DNA of 64,000 nt. It comes from Paraburkholderia sacchari. GTDB taxonomy: Bacteria > Pseudomonadota > Gammaproteobacteria > Burkholderiales > Burkholderiaceae. Of the stretch, positions 38,377 through 45,735 are shown piece after piece (position 1 is the first letter of the stretch; every line of letters starts with the position of its first letter). The stretch covers positions 310,001-374,000 of the forward strand of contig NZ_JTDB02000003.1 in NCBI RefSeq assembly GCF_000785435.2. Reading direction: 5' to 3'. Position numbers and translations under genes: made by a program. The notes under the pieces are model-generated. The model was not told the origin of the DNA and searched no databases. It was given only the letters and a program-made list of their open reading frames with translations.

Positions 38377-38764
38377 GTGGTCGCTTAAAGTATTAAATAG
38401 GGATCTATCAAAAAAAATGTGAGGTAAACCTCGTTGTTTCGGCTTGGTCGTATTAGTGTTTTCGCTAGAGGACAGGCCGAAATCCATGGTATGACCCCGA
38501 TTTATGGGCGATTGGGACGGTCTGAACCCTCTATGCACCAATCCGATGCCAATTATCAATATCCACTTAAATCCAGTCGGCCATTCAGGCAATGCCCACC
38601 TGGTAAGGCCTCGCGCGAGGTCACAACAACACTTGATGCATACGGGGCAGGTTTTTGGTGCAACTGATGCACTGGAATATGGCGCAACCATAGGTGCAAC
38701 CATAAACGCCTTCTTCTTTCAAAAAGAGGTTGCAATGCAGGAAAACCCTGTCGGTTCAACAATA
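38377..38764. other. Low-GC non-coding region upstream of the orphan gene and livH
   Basis: This stretch is clearly lower in GC than its neighbours and carries no convincing gene on either strand. Short open frames lack Shine-Dalgarno sites and codon bias. It contains GGYGCAAC repeats listed separately. A horizontally acquired or decayed segment is possible, but I see no transposase remnant or terminal repeats. Confidence 0.55.
38657..38704. repeat. GGYGCAAC repeats, including a 12-bp tandem pair
   Basis: GGTGCAAC at 38657 is followed by GGCGCAACCATA (38681-38692) and directly by GGTGCAACCATA (38693-38704). The spacings are 24 and 12 bp. They lie 60-110 bp upstream of a predicted promoter and could be binding sites for an activator. 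Confidence 0.6.
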
Positions 38765-38792
38765 TTGCCCGTCGCATAATTGGCGTTACAAT
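38765..38792 (+). promoter_or_regulatory. Putative promoter upstream of the 67-aa gene
   Basis: TTGCCC (38765-38770) and TACAAT (38787-38792) are 16 bp apart. A start near 38799 would give a leader of about 70 nt before the ATG at 38869. Confidence 0.55.
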
Positions 38793-38868
38793 GCGCGCGT
38801 TCTGGGGGACGAATGTCCTTGTGATGCCCTCCAGACAAGCATTTCGGAAGGCGCAGGAGACCTGATTA

Positions 38869-39072
38869 ATGCAAGTCGAGTTTGCTTTTGCCGCGCCTTC
38901 GGCGGCTGCGGTTGCAACGCACCAGACGTGGTTCGTCCGCAGTGTCGAAGCGGGCACGAGCGCAATTTCGATCATTGCGGCGAAGCAGGGAGTCATGACG
39001 TACGACGCACGCAAGGCTGACCGCAAGGTCCGCGGCGCGAGCGTTGCTGCGAATGTGACAGGCAGTTGTTGA
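38869..39072 (+). CDS. Orphan small protein upstream of livH
   Basis: I do not recognise this 67-aa protein (MQVEFAFAAPSAAAVATHQT...). It has no signal peptide, membrane helix or known motif. The N-terminal half is Ala-rich and the C-terminal half is basic (YDARKADRKVRG). Support for its being real comes from AGGAGA 8 nt before the ATG, strong GC at third positions in contrast to the low-GC DNA just upstream, a predicted promoter, and a terminator starting 5 bp after its stop. The livH gene follows 211 bp downstream, so some read-through into the liv operon is possible. Confidence 0.65.
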   Translation: MQVEFAFAAPSAAAVATHQTWFVRSVEAGTSAISIIAAKQGVMTYDARKADRKVRGASVAANVTGSC

Positions 39073-39076
39073 ACCC

Positions 39077-39109
39077 GACGGCACCGAAACATCCGACGGT
39101 GCCGTTTTT
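39077..39109 (+). terminator. Rho-independent terminator after the 67-aa gene
   Basis: The stem ACGGCACC / GGTGCCGT (39078-39085 and 39098-39105) is followed by a run of T. It separates the small gene from livH. Confidence 0.88.
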
Positions 39110-39283
39110 GCATCCGCTTCCGGCGAGCCTGCCGCTGCAACACAGCAGCAAAGCGAACCGGGCGTGGCCAACCTTTACCGGTCTTTTACTTCAGTACCCG
39201 AGAGTGTCGTTGCGGTTCCGTAAAACATCGCCCACCGGCCGATGACGAGCGCGAATCCGGTCGCACAGGCAAAGGAGCATTAA

Positions 39284-40234
39284 ATGGATATTTTCATCCA
39301 GCAGATCCTGAACGGGCTGGTGCTTGGCAGCATCTACGCCATCATCGCGCTGGGCTATACGATGGTGTACGGGATTCTGGGCATCATCAACTTCGCGCAC
39401 GGCGACGTGCTCATGGTCGGCGCCATGGTCGCGCTTTCCGCGATCAACGTGCTGCAGAACCACTTCCCGGGCCTCGGGCACATTCCCACGCTGATCATCG
39501 CGCTCGCAGTTGCCGCGGTGGTCTGCTCGTTCGTCGGGTACACCATCGAAAAAGTCGCGTACCGGCCGCTGCGCCGCGCGCCACGTCTCGCCCCGCTGAT
39601 CACCGCGATCGGCGTGTCGATTCTGCTGCAGACGCTCGCAATGATCATCTGGGGCCGCAATCCGCTCGCGTTCCCCCAGCTCATCTCGACCGATCCCATC
39701 AATGTCATCAAGCCGACTGAAACCGGTGTCGGCGCCGTGATCTCGCCCACCGAGATCGTGATCATCGTGGTGGCGTTCCTCGTGATGGCGGGCCTCCTGC
39801 TGCTCGTGCACAAGACCAAGCTCGGCCGCGCAATGCGCGCCATCGCCGAGAACCCCGGCGTCGCGAGCCTGATGGGCGTGAATCCGAACTTCGTGATTTC
39901 GGCCACCTTCATGATCGGCTCGGCGCTTGCCGCGCTGGCCGGCGTGATGATCGCGTCCGAATACGGCAACGCCCACTTCTACATGGGCTTCATCCCGGGC
40001 ATGAAGGCGTTCACGGCGGCGGTGCTGGGCGGCATCGGCAACCTGGGCGGCGCGATGGTGGGCGGCGTGCTGCTCGGCCTCATCGAGCAGCTTGGCGCCG
40101 GCTACATCGGCAGCCTCACGGGCGGCGTGTTCGGCAGTAACTATCAGGACGTGTTCGCGTTCGTCGTGCTGATCGTCGTGCTCGTGTTCCGTCCGTCGGG
40201 GCTGTTGGGCGAACGGGTCGCGGACCGCGCATAA
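39284..40234 (+). CDS. livH: Branched-chain amino acid ABC transporter permease LivH
   Basis: This inner-membrane permease subunit (316 aa) belongs to the high-affinity Leu/Ile/Val importer family. It has about eight helices and the motif YAIIALGYTMVYGILGIINFAHGDVLMVGA near the N-terminus, plus FTAAVLGGIGNLGGAMVGG. AAAGGAG lies 6 nt before the ATG. It is the first gene of livHMGF. The periplasmic binding-protein gene (livK/livJ) is not in the window, which is common in Burkholderiaceae. Confidence 0.93.
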   Translation: MDIFIQQILNGLVLGSIYAIIALGYTMVYGILGIINFAHGDVLMVGAMVALSAINVLQNHFPGLGHIPTLIIALAVAAVVCSFVGYTIEKVAYRPLRRAPRLAPLITAIGVSILLQTLAMIIWGRNPLAFPQLISTDPINVIKPTETGVGAVISPTEIVIIVVAFLVMAGLLLLVHKTKLGRAMRAIAENPGVASLMGVNPNFVISATFMIGSALAALAGVMIASEYGNAHFYMGFIPGMKAFTAAVLGGIGNLGGAMVGGVLLGLIEQLGAGYIGSLTGGVFGSNYQDVFAFVVLIVVLVFRPSGLLGERVADRA

Positions 40235-40250
40235 AGAGGGGGAACACAAC

Positions 40251-41420
40251 ATGACATCCATTCAACCGATCGAGCCGTCGACGACGCTCATCCCTGAAAA
40301 GAACACCGCGAAAACGCTCACGGTGGGCATCGTGACCGCCATCGTCGTGGCCTCGCTGCCCTTCGTGGTCGGCGCCACGGGCGGTAACTACTGGGTCCGC
40401 GTGCTCGACTTCGCGATGCTCTATGTGATGCTCGCGCTGGGCCTGAACGTGGTGGTCGGCTTCGCCGGCCTGCTGGACTTGGGCTATATCGCGTTCTATG
40501 CGGTGGGCGCCTACACCGCCGCGTTGCTGACTTCACCGCACCTCGCCACGCAATTCGCCTGGATCGCCAACATGTTCCCGGGCGGGATGCACACGCCGTA
40601 CTGGATCGTGGTGCCGGCGGCGATGGGGCTCGCCGCGCTCGCGGGCGTCCTGCTCGGCGCGCCGACACTGCGTCTGCGCGGCGATTACCTCGCGATCGTG
40701 ACCCTCGGCTTCGGGGAAATCGTCCGCATCTTCATGAACAACCTCGACCGTCCGGTGAACATCACCAACGGGCCGCAGGGCATTACCGGGGTCGCGCCGC
40801 TGCACGTTGCGGGCATGGATCTCTCGCAGCCGCACACGCTGTTCGGTTTCACGTTTACGGCGGTGTACTGCTACTACTACGTGTTCGTGCTCTGCGCATT
40901 GATCGTGATCTGGGTGTGTACGCGTTTGCAGCACTCGCGTATCGGCCGCGCATGGGCCGCGATCCGCGAAGACGAAATCGCCGCGAAGGCCATGGGCATC
41001 AACACCCGTAACGTGAAGCTGCTCGCGTTCGCGATGGGCGCGTCGTTCGGCGGCCTCTCGGGCGCGATGTTCGGCGCGTTCCAGGGCTTCGTCTCGCCGG
41101 AATCGTTCACGTTCTGGGAGTCGGTCGTGGTGCTCGCATGCGTGGTGCTGGGCGGCATGGGCCATATTCCTGGCGTGATTCTCGGCGCGGTGCTGCTCGC
41201 CATCTTCCCCGAGTTCCTGCGCTCGACCATGGGCCCGCTGCAGCACATGCTGTTCGGCCATGAAATCGTCGATACCGAAGTCATTCGCCAGCTGCTCTAC
41301 GGCCTCGCGATGGTCATCATCATGCTCTACCGCTCGGAAGGCTTGTGGCCTGCCGCGAAGCACGAAGACAAGATCGCGAAGATCGCGAAGCGCACGAGCA
41401 AGAAGCCGGTGCGCGCATAA
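40251..41420 (+). CDS. livM: Branched-chain amino acid ABC transporter permease LivM
   Basis: This is the second permease subunit (389 aa). The core shows ALGLNVVVGFAGLLDLGYIAFYAVGAYTAALL, LRLRGDYLAIVTLGFGEIVRI and GRAWAAIREDEIAAKAMGINTRNVKLLAFAMGASFGGLSGAMFG, typical of LivM. An N-terminal extension of about 30 residues and a Lys-rich C-terminal tail (KIAKIAKRTSKK) are present. It lies 16 bp after livH. Confidence 0.93.
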   Translation: MTSIQPIEPSTTLIPEKNTAKTLTVGIVTAIVVASLPFVVGATGGNYWVRVLDFAMLYVMLALGLNVVVGFAGLLDLGYIAFYAVGAYTAALLTSPHLATQFAWIANMFPGGMHTPYWIVVPAAMGLAALAGVLLGAPTLRLRGDYLAIVTLGFGEIVRIFMNNLDRPVNITNGPQGITGVAPLHVAGMDLSQPHTLFGFTFTAVYCYYYVFVLCALIVIWVCTRLQHSRIGRAWAAIREDEIAAKAMGINTRNVKLLAFAMGASFGGLSGAMFGAFQGFVSPESFTFWESVVVLACVVLGGMGHIPGVILGAVLLAIFPEFLRSTMGPLQHMLFGHEIVDTEVIRQLLYGLAMVIIMLYRSEGLWPAAKHEDKIAKIAKRTSKKPVRA

Positions 41421-41442
41421 ACGACCGGACGGAGAACAGACT

Positions 41443-42219
41443 ATGAGCGACAAACCAATCCGCCTGTCGGTGAAGGGCGTGAACAAACGCTTCGGCGGCC
41501 TGCAGGCACTCTCCGATGTGGGCCTGCAGATCGAGGCAGGCACCATCTACGGCCTGATCGGCCCGAACGGCGCTGGCAAGACCACGTTCTTCAACGTGAT
41601 CACGGGCCTCTATACGCCGGACTCGGGCGAGTTCCGGCTCGACGGCGACACCTATACGCCGACCGCCGTGTATCAGGTGGCGAAGGCGGGCATCGCGCGC
41701 ACCTTCCAGAACATTCGCCTGTTCGGCGGCATGACCGCGCTGGAAAACGTGATGGTGGGCCGCCACGTGCGCACGAAGCATGGCCTGCTGGGCGCGGTGT
41801 TCCAGACGCCGGCCGAGCGCAAGGAAGAGCGCGAGATCAAGGAGCGTGCGCTGGAACTGCTCGAATACGTGGGCATTGCGCAGTACGCCGACTACACCTC
41901 GCGCAATCTCTCGTACGGTCACCAGCGGCGTCTGGAAATCGCGCGCGCGCTCGCGACCGATCCGAAGCTGCTTGCGCTCGACGAGCCGGCGGCCGGCATG
42001 AACGCGACCGAGAAGGTCGAACTCACGCGCCTGCTCGACAAGATCCGCGCCGATGGCAAGACCATCCTGCTGATCGAGCACGACGTGAAACTGGTGATGG
42101 GCCTGTGCAACCGCATGACAGTGCTCGACTATGGGAAGGTGATTGCCGAGGGTCTGCCGCAGGACGTGCAGAAGAACCCGAAGGTGATCGAGGCATATCT
42201 GGGCGCGGGAGTTCACTGA
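41443..42219 (+). CDS. livG: Branched-chain amino acid ABC transporter ATP-binding protein LivG
   Basis: This cytoplasmic ATPase subunit (258 aa) has Walker A GPNGAGKTT, a Q-loop in ARTFQNIRLFGGMTALENVMVG, the signature LSYGHQRRLEIARAL and Walker B LLALDEPAAGMN, with the LivG-typical AGMNATE. I start at ATG 41443 (MSDKPIRLSV), with GGAG 8 nt upstream; the longer frame overlaps livM. The last base of its stop is shared with the livF ATG (TGATG). Confidence 0.95.
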   Translation: MSDKPIRLSVKGVNKRFGGLQALSDVGLQIEAGTIYGLIGPNGAGKTTFFNVITGLYTPDSGEFRLDGDTYTPTAVYQVAKAGIARTFQNIRLFGGMTALENVMVGRHVRTKHGLLGAVFQTPAERKEEREIKERALELLEYVGIAQYADYTSRNLSYGHQRRLEIARALATDPKLLALDEPAAGMNATEKVELTRLLDKIRADGKTILLIEHDVKLVMGLCNRMTVLDYGKVIAEGLPQDVQKNPKVIEAYLGAGVH

Positions 42220-42935
42220 TGGCTACACCGGTTCTGAAAATCAAGGGCCTGCAGGTCAATTACGGCGGCATTCAGGCTGTGAAGGGCGTGGACATGGAGG
42301 TCCAGCAGGGCGAACTCGTCACGCTGATCGGCGCGAACGGCGCCGGCAAGACCACCACCATGAAGGCGATCACGGGCCTCAAGCCCTATTCGGCGGGCGA
42401 CATCGAGTACATGGGCCAGTCGATCAAGGGCGTGCCGGCGCACGAGCTGCTCAAGCGCGGCCTCGCGATGGTGCCCGAAGGGCGCGGCATCTTCGCGCGC
42501 ATGTCGATCGTCGAGAACATGCAGATGGGCGCGTACCTGCGCAACGACAAGGACGGCATCCAGAAGGACGTCGACCGCATGTTCGGCTTCTTCCCGCGCC
42601 TGAAGGAGCGCGCGTCGCAGCTCGCAGGCACGCTCTCGGGCGGGGAGCAGCAGATGCTGGCGATGGCGCGCGCGATCATCAGCAAGCCGAAGCTTTTGTT
42701 GCTCGACGAGCCATCGATGGGTCTCTCGCCGATCATGGTCGAGAAGATCTTCGAAGTGGTGCGCACGATCTCGGGCGAGGGCATCACGGTGCTGCTGGTG
42801 GAGCAGAACGCGCGTCTCGCGCTGCAGGCGGCGAATCGCGGCTACGTGATGGACTCGGGCCTCGTGACGATGGAAGGCGAGGCGAAGCAGATGCTCGACG
42901 ATCCGAAGGTGCGCGCGGCTTACCTCGGCGAATGA
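42219..42935 (+). CDS. livF: Branched-chain amino acid ABC transporter ATP-binding protein LivF
   Basis: This is the second ATPase subunit (238 aa). Walker A is GANGAGKTTTMKAITG, the signature is LSGGEQQMLAMARAI and Walker B is LLLLDEPSMGLSP. VPEGRGIFARMSIVENMQMGAY is typical of LivF. It is translationally coupled to livG by a one-base stop/start overlap and ends the operon at a bidirectional terminator. Confidence 0.95.
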   Translation: MATPVLKIKGLQVNYGGIQAVKGVDMEVQQGELVTLIGANGAGKTTTMKAITGLKPYSAGDIEYMGQSIKGVPAHELLKRGLAMVPEGRGIFARMSIVENMQMGAYLRNDKDGIQKDVDRMFGFFPRLKERASQLAGTLSGGEQQMLAMARAIISKPKLLLLDEPSMGLSPIMVEKIFEVVRTISGEGITVLLVEQNARLALQAANRGYVMDSGLVTMEGEAKQMLDDPKVRAAYLGE

Positions 42936-42971
42936 GTGAAGCATGGCGGTCGACGTGACCGCCAAACGCAC

Positions 42972-43008
42972 AAAAGCCGCATGGACGCGAAGTCCATGCG
43001 GCTTTTTT
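42972..43008. terminator. Bidirectional terminator between livF and argD
   Basis: The long perfect stem AAAAGCCGCATGGAC / GTCCATGCGGCTTTT is flanked by A and T runs and separates convergent units. Confidence 0.95.
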
Positions 43009-43045
43009 CATGATGCGGCGAATCGAGCGCCGCGGCGTTACGCGC

Positions 43046-44230
43046 TTACAGCGAATCGAGCACCGTGCGCAGCATCGCCATCATCTGGTCGATCTCTTCG
43101 TTCGTCACGTTGAGTGCAGGCATGAAGCGCAGCAGGTTCGGGCGCGCCGCGTTGAGCAGCAGGCCGTCGGGCTGCATGAGGCGAGCCTTCTCGACGATTT
43201 CCGGACCGATGTCCTTGCCGAGCAGCAGCGAGCGCAGCAGACCTTCGCCGCGCTCGCCCTGGAAGCCGCGCTCCGCCGACAGTTCGAGCAGTTTCTCGCG
43301 CAGATACTGGCCGCGCGCACGCACGCCTTCGAGAAAGCCCGGCGCAACCAGTTGCGAGATCACCGAATAGCCCACGGCCGTCATCAGCGGATTGCCGTTG
43401 TACGTGCCGCCCTGGTCGCCGGCTTCGAACACGGTGACTTCCTTCTTCGCAAGCAGCGCCGCGAGCGGCACGCCGCCGCCGATGCCCTTGCCGAGCGTCA
43501 TGATGTCCGGCTCGATGCCCGAAAGCTCGTAGGCGAACAGGGTGCCCGCGCGGCCGCAGCCGCTCTGCACTTCGTCGACGATCAGCAGAATGCCGTGCTT
43601 CTTCGTGAGCGCGCGCAGTTCCTGCATGAATTCGCGTGTGGCCGGAATCACGCCGCCTTCGCCCTGGATCGGCTCGAGCATCACGGCGACGGTCTTGCCC
43701 GTGATGAGCTTTTCGACCGAGGCGATGTCGTTGAGATCGGCCTTCGGGAAGCCAGGTACCTGCGGTGCGTAGATCGTGTCCCAGCCCGGCTTGCCGCTTG
43801 CCGACATCGTCGCGAGCGTGCGGCCGTGGAAGCTATGGTCGAAGGTGATGATCTCGTAGGCGCCGTCGCGATGCTTCCTGCCCCACTTGCGCGCGAGCTT
43901 GATCGCGCCTTCGTTGGCTTCCGCGCCGCTGTTGGCGAAGAACACCTTGTCGAAGCAGCTGTGCTCGGTGAGGAGGCCCGCGAGCTTCGCCATCGGCTCG
44001 TTGTAGAACGCCGGCGAAGGGTTGATGAGCAGGCGAGCCTGCTTCTCCATGGCCTCGATCATGCCCTCGTTGCAGTGCCCGAGGCTGTTCACGGCCCAGC
44101 CCTGGATGAAGTCCAGATATCGCTTGCCTTCGTTGTCGTACAGCCACGACCCCTTGCCATGCGTGAAAACGATTTCGGGCCGGTTGGTGATGTACATCAG
44201 CGACTCGATCGGGTACTCGGAAAAATTCAT
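43046..44230 (-). CDS. argD: Acetylornithine aminotransferase
   Basis: This PLP-dependent enzyme converts N-acetylglutamate semialdehyde to N-acetylornithine in arginine synthesis (394 aa). It shows [66 protein letters not shown] and the PLP-lysine region [18 protein letters not shown]. Family III transaminases also include ornithine and succinylornithine enzymes, so side activities are possible. It is monocistronic. The 350-bp leader contains a small ORF with an Arg codon run and a terminator, pointing to arginine attenuation. Confidence 0.93.
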   Translation of the reverse strand: MNFSEYPIESLMYITNRPEIVFTHGKGSWLYDNEGKRYLDFIQGWAVNSLGHCNEGMIEAMEKQARLLINPSPAFYNEPMAKLAGLLTEHSCFDKVFFANSGAEANEGAIKLARKWGRKHRDGAYEIITFDHSFHGRTLATMSASGKPGWDTIYAPQVPGFPKADLNDIASVEKLITGKTVAVMLEPIQGEGGVIPATREFMQELRALTKKHGILLIVDEVQSGCGRAGTLFAYELSGIEPDIMTLGKGIGGGVPLAALLAKKEVTVFEAGDQGGTYNGNPLMTAVGYSVISQLVAPGFLEGVRARGQYLREKLLELSAERGFQGERGEGLLRSLLLGKDIGPEIVEKARLMQPDGLLLNAARPNLLRFMPALNVTNEEIDQMMAMLRTVLDSL

Positions 44231-44296
44231 GGCAACGGGCTCCGCGCTGGGACTGCATTGAGGGTTGGAAAGAAGCCGTCAAAACCGGCAGGCAAA

Positions 44297-44324
44297 CAAA
44301 AAGCCACGGACTGGCCGTGGCTTT
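44297..44324 (-). terminator. Attenuator terminator in the argD leader
   Basis: On the minus strand AAAGCCACGG (44324-44315) pairs with CCGTGGCTTT (44309-44300) around a CCAGT loop and is followed by T. It lies in the argD 5' leader, about 70 nt before the start codon, with only the 20-codon leader ORF upstream, so it can only act on the argD transcript. Its 5' arm can also pair with the end of the leader ORF (44405-44396). Confidence 0.85.
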
Positions 44325-44393
44325 CGTGATTCGAACTACCTGTGCGTTGGGGTTCAACCCGGGGGTAACCCATGTACAACGCGCGTCCTCGAA

Positions 44394-44456
44394 CTAAGCC
44401 AGGCCCTGGGAGAGGGGCGAGCGGCGACGTCGAAGGGCGGACAGGATGCAGTTCAT
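44394..44456 (-). CDS. Putative argD leader peptide with four consecutive Arg codons
   Basis: The reading frame MNCILSALRRRRSPLSQGLA (20 aa, stop TAG) lies 160 nt upstream of argD. Codons 9-12 are CGA CGT CGC CGC. The GGCCTGGCTT at 44405-44396, spanning the last codons and the stop, is complementary (one bulged C) to AAGCCACGGCC at 44323-44313, the 5' half of the terminator. Stalling at the Arg codons would leave this segment free to form an antiterminator. A ribosome reaching the stop would cover it and allow termination. There is no Shine-Dalgarno, but a -10-like TATTCT ends 7 nt before the ATG, so the leader may be translated leaderless. Function is inferred, not shown. Confidence 0.7.
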   Translation of the reverse strand: MNCILSALRRRRSPLSQGLA

Positions 44457-44463
44457 GGGCGCA

Positions 44464-44493
44464 AGAATACGACAAGGGCGGCGGCGCTGTAAA
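44464..44493 (-). promoter_or_regulatory. Putative promoter of the argD leader transcript
   Basis: On the minus strand TTTACA (44493-44488) and TATTCT (44469-44464) are 18 bp apart. The -10 box ends 7 nt before the leader ATG at 44456, so the RNA would start almost at the AUG. Confidence 0.55.
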
Positions 44494-44582
44494 CCGTCAA
44501 TGTGGCGAATGGCCTTGAATAGTTTCCGCCGGCCGAAGAAATTCTTGTGACGGCCGGCCAGCCCATTCGCCAGGGGCGCTGC

Positions 44583-45614
44583 TCAGACGGGGTTCGCCAG
44601 GTCCGCGGCGCTCGTGAACGAGTCCGCATAGAACTCGTCTTCGGGCAGACCGTGGTGTTGCGAGAAGTCGCGCTGCGCGGACTCCACCATCACCGGCGCG
44701 CCGCATGCGTAGACCTGGTAGCCGGAGAGATCGGGCAGGTCCTCGATCACGGCGCGGTGCACGAAGCCCGTGCGGCCGGTCCAGTTGTCGTCGGCGGCGG
44801 GCTCGGAGAGCACCGGCACGAAGCGGAAGTTCGGGATGTCCTTCGCCCACTGCTCGGCGAGGTCCATCAGGTACAGGTCCTTCTTCTGGCGCGCGCCCCA
44901 ATAGAGCGTCATCGGGCGGTCCAGGTTCTGGTGAACCGCATGCTCGACGATCGCCTTGAGCGGCGCGAAGCCGGTGCCCGAAGCGAGCAGCACGATGGGC
45001 TTGTCCGAATCCTCGCGCAGGAAGAAAGTGCCGAGCGGCGCCTCGAAGCGCAGGATATCGCGCTCCTTCATCTGCGTGAAGACGTGGTCGGTGAACTTGC
45101 CGCCCGGCATGTGGCGGATGTGCAGCTCGAGCGGGCCTTCCTCGTGCGGCGCGGTGGCCATCGAGTAGCTGCGGCGCGTGCCGTCCTTGAGGATGAACTC
45201 CAGGTACTGGCCCGCGAGGTACTGCAGGCGCTCGTTGGCGGGCAGTTGCAGCTTCAGGACGATGACGTCGTCGGCCTTGCGCTCGATTCCGGCAATGCGC
45301 GTGGGCAGCTTGCGCACCTGCATGTCGCCCACGCCCGCCACCTCGCGGACGTCGATTTCGAGGTCGGTCTGCGCCGTCGCGCAGCAGAAGAGGGCCATGC
45401 CGCGCGTCTTCTCGTCGTTCGAGAGCGCCGAAGCAGCATGGGCGCGCTGCTCGACTTCGCCGCTGCAGACGGTGCCCTTGCACGAGCCGCACGCACCGTT
45501 CTTGCAGCCGTACGGCAGGCCGATGCCCTGGCGCAGGGCCGCATTGAGGATGGGTTCGTCGGGTTCGACCTGGAACTGCCGGCCACTTTGCTTGAGCGTT
45601 ACGTTGAAGACCAT
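44583..45614 (-). CDS. NAD(P)H-dependent flavin/2Fe-2S reductase, CDP-6-deoxy-delta-3,4-glucoseen reductase-like
   Basis: This electron-transfer protein (343 aa) has an N-terminal plant-type ferredoxin domain (cluster cysteines in PYGCKNGACGSCKGTVC and ALFCCATAQ). An FAD domain (RSYSMATAPHE) and an NAD(P)H domain (LLASGTGFAPLKAIVEHA, YACGAPVMVESA) follow. The order ferredoxin-FNR matches AscD and oxygenase reductases. In Burkholderiales such genes are usually labelled CDP-6-deoxy-delta-3,4-glucoseen reductase, but no deoxysugar genes are near, so the partner is unknown. A monocistronic unit divergent from the SDR gene. Confidence 0.85.
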   Translation of the reverse strand: MVFNVTLKQSGRQFQVEPDEPILNAALRQGIGLPYGCKNGACGSCKGTVCSGEVEQRAHAASALSNDEKTRGMALFCCATAQTDLEIDVREVAGVGDMQVRKLPTRIAGIERKADDVIVLKLQLPANERLQYLAGQYLEFILKDGTRRSYSMATAPHEEGPLELHIRHMPGGKFTDHVFTQMKERDILRFEAPLGTFFLREDSDKPIVLLASGTGFAPLKAIVEHAVHQNLDRPMTLYWGARQKKDLYLMDLAEQWAKDIPNFRFVPVLSEPAADDNWTGRTGFVHRAVIEDLPDLSGYQVYACGAPVMVESAQRDFSQHHGLPEDEFYADSFTSAADLANPV

Positions 45615-45735
45615 ATTCGAAAAAGCGTGAGTCTGAAATCCGAGGGATCGAGCCGGGTTGTGTCTCGTCTGGCCGATGGTTTGTCCGATACAGGGCCCTG
45701 CCTGGGCCGTCGCGGGCGGCTAAAATGGGTCCACC

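Noticed and set aside
38377..38868. Possible mobile-element remnant in the low-GC stretch after ispH
   Set aside because: I found no transposase fragment, terminal inverted repeats or target-site duplication. Only low GC and short repeats are evident.
44231..44582. First read as plain intergenic DNA with a terminator for an upstream gene
   Set aside because: The terminator at 44297-44324 lies between argD and its only plausible promoter, and no other gene ends there, so the attenuator interpretation fits better.
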